Assembly: GCA_964464815.1 (NCBI GenBank)
Contig: CAYXHF010000001.1
Location: 62,001-126,000 of the forward strand
Length of the DNA: 64,000 nt
Direction of reading: 5' to 3'
From: UBA11524 sp964464815
GTDB taxonomy: Bacteria > Bacillota > Clostridia > Christensenellales > Aristaeellaceae
Positions 40,602-48,941 of the stretch are shown here, in pieces (position 1 is the stretch's first letter; each line of letters starts with the position of its first letter). The notes under the pieces were generated by a model. That model ran no database searches and was not told the origin of the DNA. It saw nothing but the letters and a program-made list of their open reading frames with translations. The position numbers and the translations under genes were made by a program.

Positions 40602-43437
40602 TTATATCATCTTGTCATTCTTTGCCATGTGCATGGGCCTGGCCTTGTGTGCCTGCATGTTCTATGTCACCCGCGCGACGGACAGAGAATACCTGAATCA
40701 GGGCAAATGGGTGCTGAGCATGATGGCGCTGTCCTTGCTGGCCCTGCTTGGCTCGCGATTGGCCCGCAAGGCGGGTGACAAGATGCCCGACCGTGCCAAA
40801 ACGGCGGTGATGTGCATCATCTGCGCATTGCTGGTGGCGGCAGGTGTGGCCTTGCGCCTCTGGGCCATTTGGAGCATCCCGATTGAACCCGATTCGGACT
40901 TTGAGACATACTACCGCATGGCAGGTGAGCTGCTGCGCGACACGCTGATGTCGCCGGATGCGGCGGCGGATCGGCGCTATATTGCGCTCTATCCGCACAC
41001 GATTGGTTTCCCGATGCTCTTGCTGTGGCCGACGTTTTCGCTCTTTGGCGAGTCGGTGCTCAATGCGCTGTATGCCAATCTGGTGTGCAGCTGCATCGGC
41101 ATTCTGTTGACGGGCCATATCGCCAGACGCTTGTCGGGACGTATCGGCGCGGTGGTGGCGGTTGGCCTGATGAGCCTGTGGCCGTCCCACATCTTCTACA
41201 GCACGATGGTGGCCACGGAGCCGTCCTTCACGATGTTGATTCTGCTGGCGGCTGACATTATGATTGGCTTGCTCGACCGCGAAAAGGGCAGCCTCTACGA
41301 GCTGAATCCGGGACGCTCCATTGGCATGATGATGCTCCTGGGTGTGGTGCTGGCGCTGGCGGGTGCGATTCGCCCGATGGCGATTATCCTGCTGGCCGCC
41401 TATTGCGTGGCGCAGCTGTTTGTTACGGGCGACCCGACAAACCGCATCAAGCTCGATGGCGCGCGCTATGCCACCAGCCAGCCAATCATTTGCATTGTGC
41501 TGGTGCTGCTGTGCTATCTGGTGACGAACTTCGTGATTTCCCGCACTGTTTCGGATATGATTGGCGAAAAACCGGCGTCCGGTCTGTCGGCATCGGGCTA
41601 TAACCTGATGGTCGGCTTGAATAGCGAATCCGGCGGCTTGTGGAATGAAACGGACAGTAATTTCTTTGCCACTGCATACGAATCGACCGGTTCGGCCAAT
41701 GCGGCGCATCAGGCATGCATGGAGGTTGCTGTGCAGCGCTTTCAGGCAGAGCCGGAGAACGTATTGAACCTGATGGTCAGCAAGTTCTGTGACCTTTGGG
41801 GCACGGACGATTTCGGTATTGACTGGGTGCTTCTCTGGACGGGTCAGCAAAACACCCTGACGCCCGAGCTGCAATCCCTGCTGGAAGAAATTCGCCCGCT
41901 TGGTCGTGTGATGTACATGGCGCTGCTGCTCTTTGCGGCGATTGGCTGCATGGAGGCGTGGCGCCGCCGCTGGGCACCGCCGCCGATGGTGCTGGTGTGC
42001 ATGCTGTTCTTCCTTGGTACGGCGCTGAGCCATATGCTGCTGGAAACGCAGGTGCGCTATCACTACAACATGATTCCGTTCCTGATTTTGCTGGCGTCCT
42101 GGACAATCAGCAATTGGGGCATGTTCCCGCAGGAAAAGGAAAAGCTGCGCGTGGTGTATCAGGATCGCACCGTGGAAAGCGGCCCGGAGAAGGATCATAC
42201 CCGCTTTGACATGGCCAAGGCGCTGGCAGACGGACATATCTTCGTTTCGACCACTCAGAACGTGGCCGACCAGGCGAAAGCCGAAGCGGAGGCAAAGGCG
42301 GCGGAAGAAGCCGTTGTGGAATCGACACCTGATGCTGAACCGGAAACGCCGACAGAGGAGCCTACTGAGGAAGTGGCCACCGAAACGGAAGAAACGGAAG
42401 AGGCGGTAACGGAAGAAGCAACGGAGGAAGTAGATACCGCGTCTGAGGAAGACGCTGAATCTGACGAATCCGATGAACCTGCGGATGCTGAACAGCCTGC
42501 AATCGAGCCGGAAGACGTGAGCGAAGAAATTCCCTCCGAACAGCCTGAAACCAGTCCGGACAACGAAGCCACGGAAATCACCGAGGTGGAAGAAGTGTCC
42601 GAGGAAACTGACGACACCGAAGGCATCGCGAAAATCGAGCTGCCTGCCTCCTGGCAGAAGGACGAAACGGTCGATACGACCATCGCGATGGAAAAGCTTA
42701 CGACGGCGGCAGATGAAGCCGAGAAGGCCCGGAAAGTCGAGCTGCTTGTTTCTTGGAGGCAGAAGGAAGAAGCTGCCGATGAAAGCGGGAACGCTGCTGA
42801 CGAACCGGAGATTGTTTCCGAAGTCGAGCCTGCGGTCGAAGCGGAAGTGGTGGCTGAATCCGAATCGGAAATCGAACCGGAAATCGTTCCTGAAGTCGAA
42901 CCTGTGGTTGAAGTAGAAGCTGCGGCCGATGCTGAACCCGAAATTGCAGACGAACCCGAGGCAGAAGCAGACGATGCAACTGCTGCTGCACCTGAAATCG
43001 CGGCAGTACCGGACACCACGGTTGTTGTTCCTGCACCGGTCGCCGAAACGGAAGTGGATACGGATGAGGATGCGCCGGAAACGGCAACGCTCATGCTGAT
43101 GGTCTACGAAAAGGTCGGCGAGAACAAGAGCGTGCAAATCTACAAGAACAAGGCGTTCCCGCTGGTGGAGGGCACGTGGCAGATTGCAAACAACGCTGGC
43201 AAAAAGCCCCAAATCACAGCACAAGTCAAATTTTTAGGACGAATTGGGAGAAAAACAGCAAGAATTAACATCGTTCTTTACGAAAAGACTTGCGAAAACA
43301 AAAATACGATGCTATACTGTAGGAAGGGTTGTTGCATTAGCACCGATGAATGGCTGCTGTACAACAATGAAGGAGACAAACGAAAAATAACAGTCTGCAT
43401 GAAAATGCAGGAAGAGAAGGCTGGGGAGTATGTCTGA
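40576..43437 (+). CDS. GT-C (PMT-like) glycosyltransferase with acidic tail and C-terminal repeat pair
   Basis: The 953-residue protein has about 11-12 transmembrane helices over residues 1-520, with an exoloop acidic motif (IEPDSDFETYYRMAGELL, about residue 103) and further GT39/GT83-like patterns (YPHTIGFPMLLLWPTF). Residues about 550-835 are a low-complexity tail very rich in Glu, Ala, Val and Pro. The end contains two copies of an approximately 43-residue repeat 58 residues apart (YEKVGENK at 844; YEKTCENK at 902; both ending in W, NN.G, IT and K; about 16 identities). Such a tail on the cytoplasmic side is unusual. The last 150 bases contain a promoter for the next gene. Confidence 0.75.
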   Translation: MPRKKNLLDYIILSFFAMCMGLALCACMFYVTRATDREYLNQGKWVLSMMALSLLALLGSRLARKAGDKMPDRAKTAVMCIICALLVAAGVALRLWAIWSIPIEPDSDFETYYRMAGELLRDTLMSPDAAADRRYIALYPHTIGFPMLLLWPTFSLFGESVLNALYANLVCSCIGILLTGHIARRLSGRIGAVVAVGLMSLWPSHIFYSTMVATEPSFTMLILLAADIMIGLLDREKGSLYELNPGRSIGMMMLLGVVLALAGAIRPMAIILLAAYCVAQLFVTGDPTNRIKLDGARYATSQPIICIVLVLLCYLVTNFVISRTVSDMIGEKPASGLSASGYNLMVGLNSESGGLWNETDSNFFATAYESTGSANAAHQACMEVAVQRFQAEPENVLNLMVSKFCDLWGTDDFGIDWVLLWTGQQNTLTPELQSLLEEIRPLGRVMYMALLLFAAIGCMEAWRRRWAPPPMVLVCMLFFLGTALSHMLLETQVRYHYNMIPFLILLASWTISNWGMFPQEKEKLRVVYQDRTVESGPEKDHTRFDMAKALADGHIFVSTTQNVADQAKAEAEAKAAEEAVVESTPDAEPETPTEEPTEEVATETEETEEAVTEEATEEVDTASEEDAESDESDEPADAEQPAIEPEDVSEEIPSEQPETSPDNEATEITEVEEVSEETDDTEGIAKIELPASWQKDETVDTTIAMEKLTTAADEAEKARKVELLVSWRQKEEAADESGNAADEPEIVSEVEPAVEAEVVAESESEIEPEIVPEVEPVVEVEAAADAEPEIADEPEAEADDATAAAPEIAAVPDTTVVVPAPVAETEVDTDEDAPETATLMLMVYEKVGENKSVQIYKNKAFPLVEGTWQIANNAGKKPQITAQVKFLGRIGRKTARINIVLYEKTCENKNTMLYCRKGCCISTDEWLLYNNEGDKRKITVCMKMQEEKAGEYV
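43290..43318 (+). promoter_or_regulatory. Internal promoter for the GGDEF-EAL gene
   Basis: TTGCGA (43290-43295) and TATACT (43313-43318) have a 17-base spacer, inside the coding end of the preceding gene. A small hairpin CTGCATgaaaATGCAG lies in the leader near 43395. Confidence 0.5.
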
Positions 43438-46153
43438 ACGAAGTCAGCAACAAGCTGCCTTTCCTGAGGAGAAGAAGACGGGTGCCAAGCTGAAGGTGCC
43501 CATCAACGAACTAACCGGATTACCTGAACGACAAGGCTTCCTGACGCTTGTGGAAAAAGAGCAGGCGCAGGGCAATCTGACAGGGAAGTGCATCGTCTCC
43601 ATTGATATTGAGCATTTCAAGCTGTTCAATAACTGGTATGGCCAGGTGGAAGGCGATGCACTCCTCAAAACGATTGGCCATGAGCTGGCCGTCTTTGCCA
43701 GGGAAAAGGGCTACAACGCAGGCTATTTTGGCGGCGATGACTTTTTCCTGTGCATGACGGACGAAGAAGCCCTGGTGCAGCAGGTGTATGACTTGGTGTT
43801 CCACTGTTTGGTGGACTATCAGCAGCTGGAAGGCTTCCTGCCGATGATGGGCGTGTGCGCCATCATGACGGATGGCCCGGACATCAGTGTGCTGTGCAAC
43901 AATGCACAGATTGCATCGGCGTCCGTGCGTGGAAAGCTGAATCACCGCATCTGCCGCTTTGCTGATGACATCCTGAAGCGTCTGGAACGTGAGCAGCGGC
44001 TGCTCAGTGACGTGCGCGTGGGCATTCCGCGCGGCGAATTCACCTTTTATTTGCAGCCCAAGTGCAACAGCAAGACGTCCAACATCGTCAGCATGGAAGC
44101 GCTGGCGCGTTGGAATCATCCGGAGCGTGGATGGATTTCGCCGGGTGAATTCATTCCGGTGCTGGAAAGCAGCGGTTTGGTGACGGAGCTGGATTGCTAC
44201 ATCTGGGAAAGCGTCTGCAAGACCATGAGCCGCTGGCTGACGGAAGGGCGCAACATCGTGCCGATTTCTGTCAACGTGTCCATTACCGACATCAAGGCCA
44301 TGGACATTCCGGAGCATTTCCGGAAGCTGGTGGCACAATATAACCTGACACCCAATCTGATTCGTGTGGAAATCACCGAAACGGCCTTTGCGGAAAACAG
44401 TGCGCAGGTGCGTGATGTGGTGGAGCGGTTGCATCAAAACGGCTTTGTGGTCCTGATGGATGACTTCGGCAGCGGCTATTCGTCGCTGAACATGCTCAAG
44501 GACACCAGCGTTGACGTGTTGAAGCTGGATATGAAGCTGATTGATATGGACGCCGAAAACCGCATGAAGGGCATCCAAATCATTGATTCTATTGTCAGCA
44601 TGGCGCACAAGCTGCGCATGGGTATCGTGGCCGAGGGTGTTGAAACAAAAGAGCAGGTGGACATGCTCAAGGCCATGAACTGCATGTATGGGCAGGGCTA
44701 CTACTTCTATCGGCCGATGCCGGTGGAGGATGCGGAGCGTCTGCTGCTGGCGACCGAGCCGGAGGACGTGGAGGAATTTGCGCCGCACTTTGGTGCGCAG
44801 ATGGCGCCCACGCCGGTGAAGCGTGCCTGGGTGGCGACGCCCGAAATTGAGCAGGAGGTCTTTGATACGCTGGACAGCAGCTTTTTGCTGCTGGGGCGGT
44901 TGAAGCTCAACACAAGCGAATATCAAATTCTCAAGCGCACCGAGCCTTTGCCGGAGCAGCCCAAGCATACGCAAATGCACTTCGCGCTGTTCAACAACGA
45001 AATGGCGCTGCGTAATCTGATTCATCCGGATGATCTGGATGCATATCAGCAAACAATGGCCATGGCAAACCTGCGCACAGAGTTTTTCAGTGGCCGCAAG
45101 CAGCTGGATTTCCGTTTCCGCCTCTATGATGGGGAGCGTTTCACCTGGGTCGAGATGTGCGTGCTGCCGACCAGTACGTATACGCCCCAGCATGCGTGGG
45201 TGCTGTTCTACATCCGCAGGACAGACGCCTTGCAGGGCATGGAGGAGGATCGCCGCTATCGGCAGGAGCTGGAATATGTCTGCAACTGCGACTCGCTCAC
45301 GGGGCTATTCAACCGCGTGAAGTTTGAAAAGGACATTTCCACCCTCAAAGAAACGATGCCCAGCGTCATCACCTGCGTCTACATGGACGTGATTGGCCTG
45401 CATGAAATCAACAATCATTTGGGCCATCAGATGGGTGACAGTATGCTGTGCATGGTGGCCGGTATGGCACGCAGTCTGTTCCAGAATGACATGCTGTACC
45501 GCATTGGCGGTGATGAATTCGTTGTCCTGTGCAAGGAGCGCACGGAAAAGGAAGTGCTGCTGTCGGTGGAAAAGCTGCGCATGATGCTACGCGCGGCGCA
45601 ATATGAAATTTCCATCGGTGTGGCGCAGGGCCAGCAGCAGGACTCCTTGCAGCTGGTCATTAATCAGGCGGAAAACGCAATGCTGCGTGACAAAAACGCC
45701 TATTACCAGCAGCATGACAAGGAAGCGCGCATGAATCAGCTGAACGAAAAGCTGGAGCAGCTGATGCAGGAAAAGCGCGACGAGGACCAGTTCATCCGCG
45801 TAATCGCACCGGAGTATATGGCTGTATACCTCATCAATTTGGCGCAGGACACCTTCCGCAAGATTCTGCTGCCGGATTACTTCCGCGAAATGCTGGAATC
45901 AAACCGTGGGTCGTTCCTGCGGGCGCTGAGGGAGTACATTCGCCTCTACATCGCGCCGGAGGATCAGCCGCGATTCCTGCAATTGCTTAATGCCCGCGTG
46001 GTGCGCCAGCGCCTGGAACAGGAAAACGTCATCAACGAGCGCTATCGCCGCACGGATGGCATGAACATCAAGCTGCGGATTTTGCCCTACGACACGGAAA
46101 ACAAGACCGAGGAGACCATCTGGATATTCGCCAAGGATACAGACGCAGAGTGA
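43430..46153 (+). CDS. GGDEF-EAL-PAS-GGDEF c-di-GMP turnover protein
   Basis: The 907-residue protein has no membrane helix. Order: GGDEF 1 (about 25-175) with variant FGGDDFF (101-105); an EAL phosphodiesterase domain (195-440) with all metal and catalytic residues visible (EALARW, SVNVS, EITET, MDDFGSGYSS, LKLDM, AEGVE, GQGYYFYRPM); a PAS-like domain (about 470-600); GGDEF 2 (about 615-765) with canonical RIGGDEF (691-697); and a second PAS-like tail. GGDEF 2 has FQND where the RxxD inhibitory site would be, so no product feedback is expected. It should set local c-di-GMP for the upstream polymer system. The start overlaps the upstream stop by 8 bases. Confidence 0.92.
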   Translation: MSERSQQQAAFPEEKKTGAKLKVPINELTGLPERQGFLTLVEKEQAQGNLTGKCIVSIDIEHFKLFNNWYGQVEGDALLKTIGHELAVFAREKGYNAGYFGGDDFFLCMTDEEALVQQVYDLVFHCLVDYQQLEGFLPMMGVCAIMTDGPDISVLCNNAQIASASVRGKLNHRICRFADDILKRLEREQRLLSDVRVGIPRGEFTFYLQPKCNSKTSNIVSMEALARWNHPERGWISPGEFIPVLESSGLVTELDCYIWESVCKTMSRWLTEGRNIVPISVNVSITDIKAMDIPEHFRKLVAQYNLTPNLIRVEITETAFAENSAQVRDVVERLHQNGFVVLMDDFGSGYSSLNMLKDTSVDVLKLDMKLIDMDAENRMKGIQIIDSIVSMAHKLRMGIVAEGVETKEQVDMLKAMNCMYGQGYYFYRPMPVEDAERLLLATEPEDVEEFAPHFGAQMAPTPVKRAWVATPEIEQEVFDTLDSSFLLLGRLKLNTSEYQILKRTEPLPEQPKHTQMHFALFNNEMALRNLIHPDDLDAYQQTMAMANLRTEFFSGRKQLDFRFRLYDGERFTWVEMCVLPTSTYTPQHAWVLFYIRRTDALQGMEEDRRYRQELEYVCNCDSLTGLFNRVKFEKDISTLKETMPSVITCVYMDVIGLHEINNHLGHQMGDSMLCMVAGMARSLFQNDMLYRIGGDEFVVLCKERTEKEVLLSVEKLRMMLRAAQYEISIGVAQGQQQDSLQLVINQAENAMLRDKNAYYQQHDKEARMNQLNEKLEQLMQEKRDEDQFIRVIAPEYMAVYLINLAQDTFRKILLPDYFREMLESNRGSFLRALREYIRLYIAPEDQPRFLQLLNARVVRQRLEQENVINERYRRTDGMNIKLRILPYDTENKTEETIWIFAKDTDAE

Positions 46154-46157
46154 TTTT

Positions 46158-46199
46158 CGCGCATCCGGGACGGAAACGTTGCCGGATGCGCGTTTTTTT
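46158..46199 (+). terminator. Terminator of the polysaccharide operon
   Basis: CGCGCATCCGG (46158-46168) pairs perfectly with CCGGATGCGCG (46182-46192) and is followed by seven T. Confidence 0.95.
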
Positions 46200-46211
46200 A
46201 CAATTCGGTGA

Positions 46212-46240
46212 TTGAAGTTTAATGAGAAATGCTGTATAAT
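46212..46240 (+). promoter_or_regulatory. Sigma-A promoter of the GH127-like/dusB operon
   Basis: TTGAAG (46212-46217) and TATAAT (46235-46240) have a 17-base spacer, 50 bases before the start codon. Confidence 0.7.
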
Positions 46241-46289
46241 ATTAAATGGTGAAATATGAGCTTGCTATAAAGATTTGGAGGAATGAACC

Positions 46290-47951
46290 GTGGCATTAAA
46301 AGCCGTTTTTGATAAAGCACCGCTGACAACGCTGACCTGTCAGCCTCTGCGTGCCGGACAGGTGCGCGTGGAGCAGGAGAGCATCCGCCGCCTGTATGCA
46401 CAGGTGTGCAAGGAGCAGGCACCTGCCTTCCTGGAGGGCGCGTATCGCCTGGGCTGCCTGCTGGGCAAGAATATGCAGGAAGAGCCTGTGACCGCTGCCA
46501 TTCGTCAGGCGCTGATGCAGCAGAAGGAGAATGGCTCCTTCGCCATGACGATTGAGGAGACGGTGGCGCTGCTGCGTGCCGCATGGGCGCTGTATGAAGC
46601 GGAAACGGACAAGCACGTGCTGGAATGCATGCTGCGCTATTTTGCATGGGCCGCCGCGCAGTGGCAGGATATGGTGCAGGATGAGTATCTCCGTGCGTTC
46701 CCGGCGGATATGCTGGAGCTGATGGAGAACCTCTATCGCGTGACGGGCACGAAGGCTTTCCTGAAGCTGTGCGATATGCTGTCGGAAAACGCGATGAATT
46801 GGAGCAGCGTCCTGACGACGACGAATTTCCAGACGCCGGCGCACCGCACGGTGACGCCCAAGGAAATGCAGGAGGGTCTGGAAAAGGAAAATGGCGACAT
46901 TGGCGGCTACTATACGCGCATGTCCCTGACGGGCAGCGGTATGGCACTGGCTGATGGCGTTCGTGCGTCGATGGCGCGTGGCTGGCTGAATGGCTCGGCG
47001 TCGGAGATGAATGCAGGCAAGCTGGGCTGGGAGAAGCTGAGCCGTCATCACGGCGCAATCTGCGGCGGCCTGACGGATTTCCCGATGCTGTCTGGCCTGT
47101 CGCCCAGCGCTGGCGTCAGCACGATTGGCGCGGCCGCATGGGCAGAGGCGTTTGTGAGTGCTGGCATGGGTGCGCATGCTGTTTGGGCGTGGGATGCGCT
47201 GGAACAGCTGGTTTGCAATGCACTGCCGTCCTGCGTGAAGGCAAATGGCGTGGAAATCATGCAGCGTGTGAACGTCCTGCATGCGGAATATCCTGCGGCG
47301 ACGCAGGCTGATTTGGCGCGTCTGGCGCGTGGCTATGCCATGGCGATGCACGCAGCCGTGACGGCGTGGCCGGATGGCTTCGCGGTCAACCTGATGATTC
47401 CCGGCAAGTACGCGGTATGCGACAGCAAAATCATCCTCACGATGGAGGAGAAGGCCGGTCGCTGCGTGATGAAGCTGCACATGAAGAACGACCAGAAGGC
47501 GCACTTCCATATGCGCATTCCGCATTGGGCGCGCACGTGCGAATTCATGGTCAATGGTTCGCCCGTGGCCGATCGTGCGGGTCGTCTGGTGGATGGCTGC
47601 ATCGGTCTGGAACGCGTGTGGCATGATGGCGACGAAATCACGGCCGTGTTTGAAAAGAGCATCGTGCGCCATGATGGCTATCATCAGGGTGTGTATCTGA
47701 CCTGGGGTGCGGAGCTGCTGGCGCTTCCTGCGGAGGAGCAGTGGGCGATGGCGCTGTGCGGTTCGGCGAAGGAAAAGGACGGCGAAATCGTCGCACCCTT
47801 TGCGCCGGTGGAATGGAAGCAAGGCAAGGATGCACCGCTGGATGTGCCGGTGCTGCCGTCCTTGGCCGGCGAGCTGTGCCAGATGAAGCTGGTGCCGTAT
47901 GCGCAGCTGGAAAACCACATTGCATTCTTCCCGCGGGGTGACAAGGCATGA
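46290..47951 (+). CDS. GH127-like (DUF1680) beta-L-arabinofuranosidase-type enzyme
   Basis: The 553-residue cytoplasmic protein has an N-terminal alpha/alpha barrel and the C-terminal beta-sandwich signature of the DUF1680/GH127 family (MRIPHWARTCEFMVNG, then a VWHDGDEI strand). Characterised members remove beta-L-arabinofuranose from plant glycans using a zinc-held cysteine nucleophile. I could not locate the full Zn/Cys set with certainty, so activity is inferred. GGAGG precedes the ATG. The stop overlaps the dusB start (ATGA), so the two genes are translationally coupled although they are functionally unrelated. Confidence 0.7.
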   Translation: MALKAVFDKAPLTTLTCQPLRAGQVRVEQESIRRLYAQVCKEQAPAFLEGAYRLGCLLGKNMQEEPVTAAIRQALMQQKENGSFAMTIEETVALLRAAWALYEAETDKHVLECMLRYFAWAAAQWQDMVQDEYLRAFPADMLELMENLYRVTGTKAFLKLCDMLSENAMNWSSVLTTTNFQTPAHRTVTPKEMQEGLEKENGDIGGYYTRMSLTGSGMALADGVRASMARGWLNGSASEMNAGKLGWEKLSRHHGAICGGLTDFPMLSGLSPSAGVSTIGAAAWAEAFVSAGMGAHAVWAWDALEQLVCNALPSCVKANGVEIMQRVNVLHAEYPAATQADLARLARGYAMAMHAAVTAWPDGFAVNLMIPGKYAVCDSKIILTMEEKAGRCVMKLHMKNDQKAHFHMRIPHWARTCEFMVNGSPVADRAGRLVDGCIGLERVWHDGDEITAVFEKSIVRHDGYHQGVYLTWGAELLALPAEEQWAMALCGSAKEKDGEIVAPFAPVEWKQGKDAPLDVPVLPSLAGELCQMKLVPYAQLENHIAFFPRGDKA

Positions 47952-48940
47952 TCAGTGTTCGCCTTGCCCCGATGGCGGGCATTACGGACTGGCCCTTTCG
48001 CCTCTTGTGCTATGAACAGGGCTGTGATGTGGCAACGACCGAAATGGTCAGCGCCATGGGGTATTTATACGCACCGCGCAATCATCCGGCAACGGTGTCG
48101 CTCTTGACACGGCAGGAAGGCGAAGGCAAGCTGCTGGTGCAGATTTTCGGCAAGGAAGCCGACCTGATGGCGCGTGCAGCGGAGGAAATCTCCGCGATGG
48201 GGCGCTTTGATGGACTGGACATCAACATGGGCTGTCCGGCGCACAAGGTCGCGTCCTCAGGTGAGGGCAGTGGTCTGATGCGCAATCCCGAAAATGCGGA
48301 GAAGATTCTGCGTGCCGTTTGCAAGGCCAGTCATTTGCCGGTATCGGTGAAGATGCGTCTGGGCTGGGATAGCGAGCATATCAACGTGGTCGATATGGCC
48401 AAAATGGCGCAGGACTGCGGCGTGTGCGAAATCGCGGTGCATGGCAGAACGAGAATGCAGCAATACAGCGGCCATGCCGACTGGGACTATGTGCGTCAGG
48501 TCAAGGAGGCCGTCAGCGTGCCGGTAATTGGCAACGGCGACATTTTCGCACCCGAGGATGCGCAAAAGCATGTGCAGGAAACGGGTGTGGATGGCGTGCT
48601 GATTGGTCGCGGCTCACTGGGCAATCCGTGGCTGTTTGGTCAGGTGAAGGCGCTGATGAATGGTGAAGCGGTGCGCAAGCCCTCCTTGGAGGAGCGTGTG
48701 GAAACGGCCCTGCGCCATTATGACATGCTGCTGAATTGGAAGCCGCAGCGCGTGGCGGTCAATGAAATGCGCAAGCACATTGGCTGGTACGTCAGCGGCC
48801 TGCGTGGCGCGGCACAGCTGCGCAACCGGATTAACCTGCTGGATGATCCGCAGGAGGTTAAGGATTTACTGCGCACATTTGCCTTTGCCGCAGAAAATGC
48901 GGAGCAGGACGATTGTGCGGCAGAAGGGGATGGAAAATAA
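47948..48940 (+). CDS. dusB: tRNA-dihydrouridine synthase (DusB-like)
   Basis: Dus enzymes reduce specific uridines of tRNA with FMN and NADPH. The 330-residue sequence starts SVRLAPMAGITDWPFRLLC and has the catalytic cysteine in INMGCPAHKV, then VKMRLGWD, VHGRTRMQQYSGHADWD and GNGDIFAPEDA flavin and tRNA motifs, plus the C-terminal helical domain (EMRKHIGWYVSGL). It overlaps the GH127-like gene by 4 bases and is followed one base later by a secreted-protein gene. Confidence 0.93.
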   Translation: MISVRLAPMAGITDWPFRLLCYEQGCDVATTEMVSAMGYLYAPRNHPATVSLLTRQEGEGKLLVQIFGKEADLMARAAEEISAMGRFDGLDINMGCPAHKVASSGEGSGLMRNPENAEKILRAVCKASHLPVSVKMRLGWDSEHINVVDMAKMAQDCGVCEIAVHGRTRMQQYSGHADWDYVRQVKEAVSVPVIGNGDIFAPEDAQKHVQETGVDGVLIGRGSLGNPWLFGQVKALMNGEAVRKPSLEERVETALRHYDMLLNWKPQRVAVNEMRKHIGWYVSGLRGAAQLRNRINLLDDPQEVKDLLRTFAFAAENAEQDDCAAEGDGK

Positions 48941-48941
48941 C

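Noticed and set aside
40615..43224. An 869-codon minus-strand frame opposite the PMT-like gene.
   Set aside because: It mirrors the acidic-tail coding of the plus strand, lacks a ribosome binding site and any recognisable domain, and lies inside a plus-strand operon.
46290..48940. A functional link between the GH127-like enzyme and dusB because of their ATGA overlap.
   Set aside because: Overlaps of this kind are common throughout this compact genome (metG/tatD, kinase/GNAT) and do not by themselves show a shared pathway.
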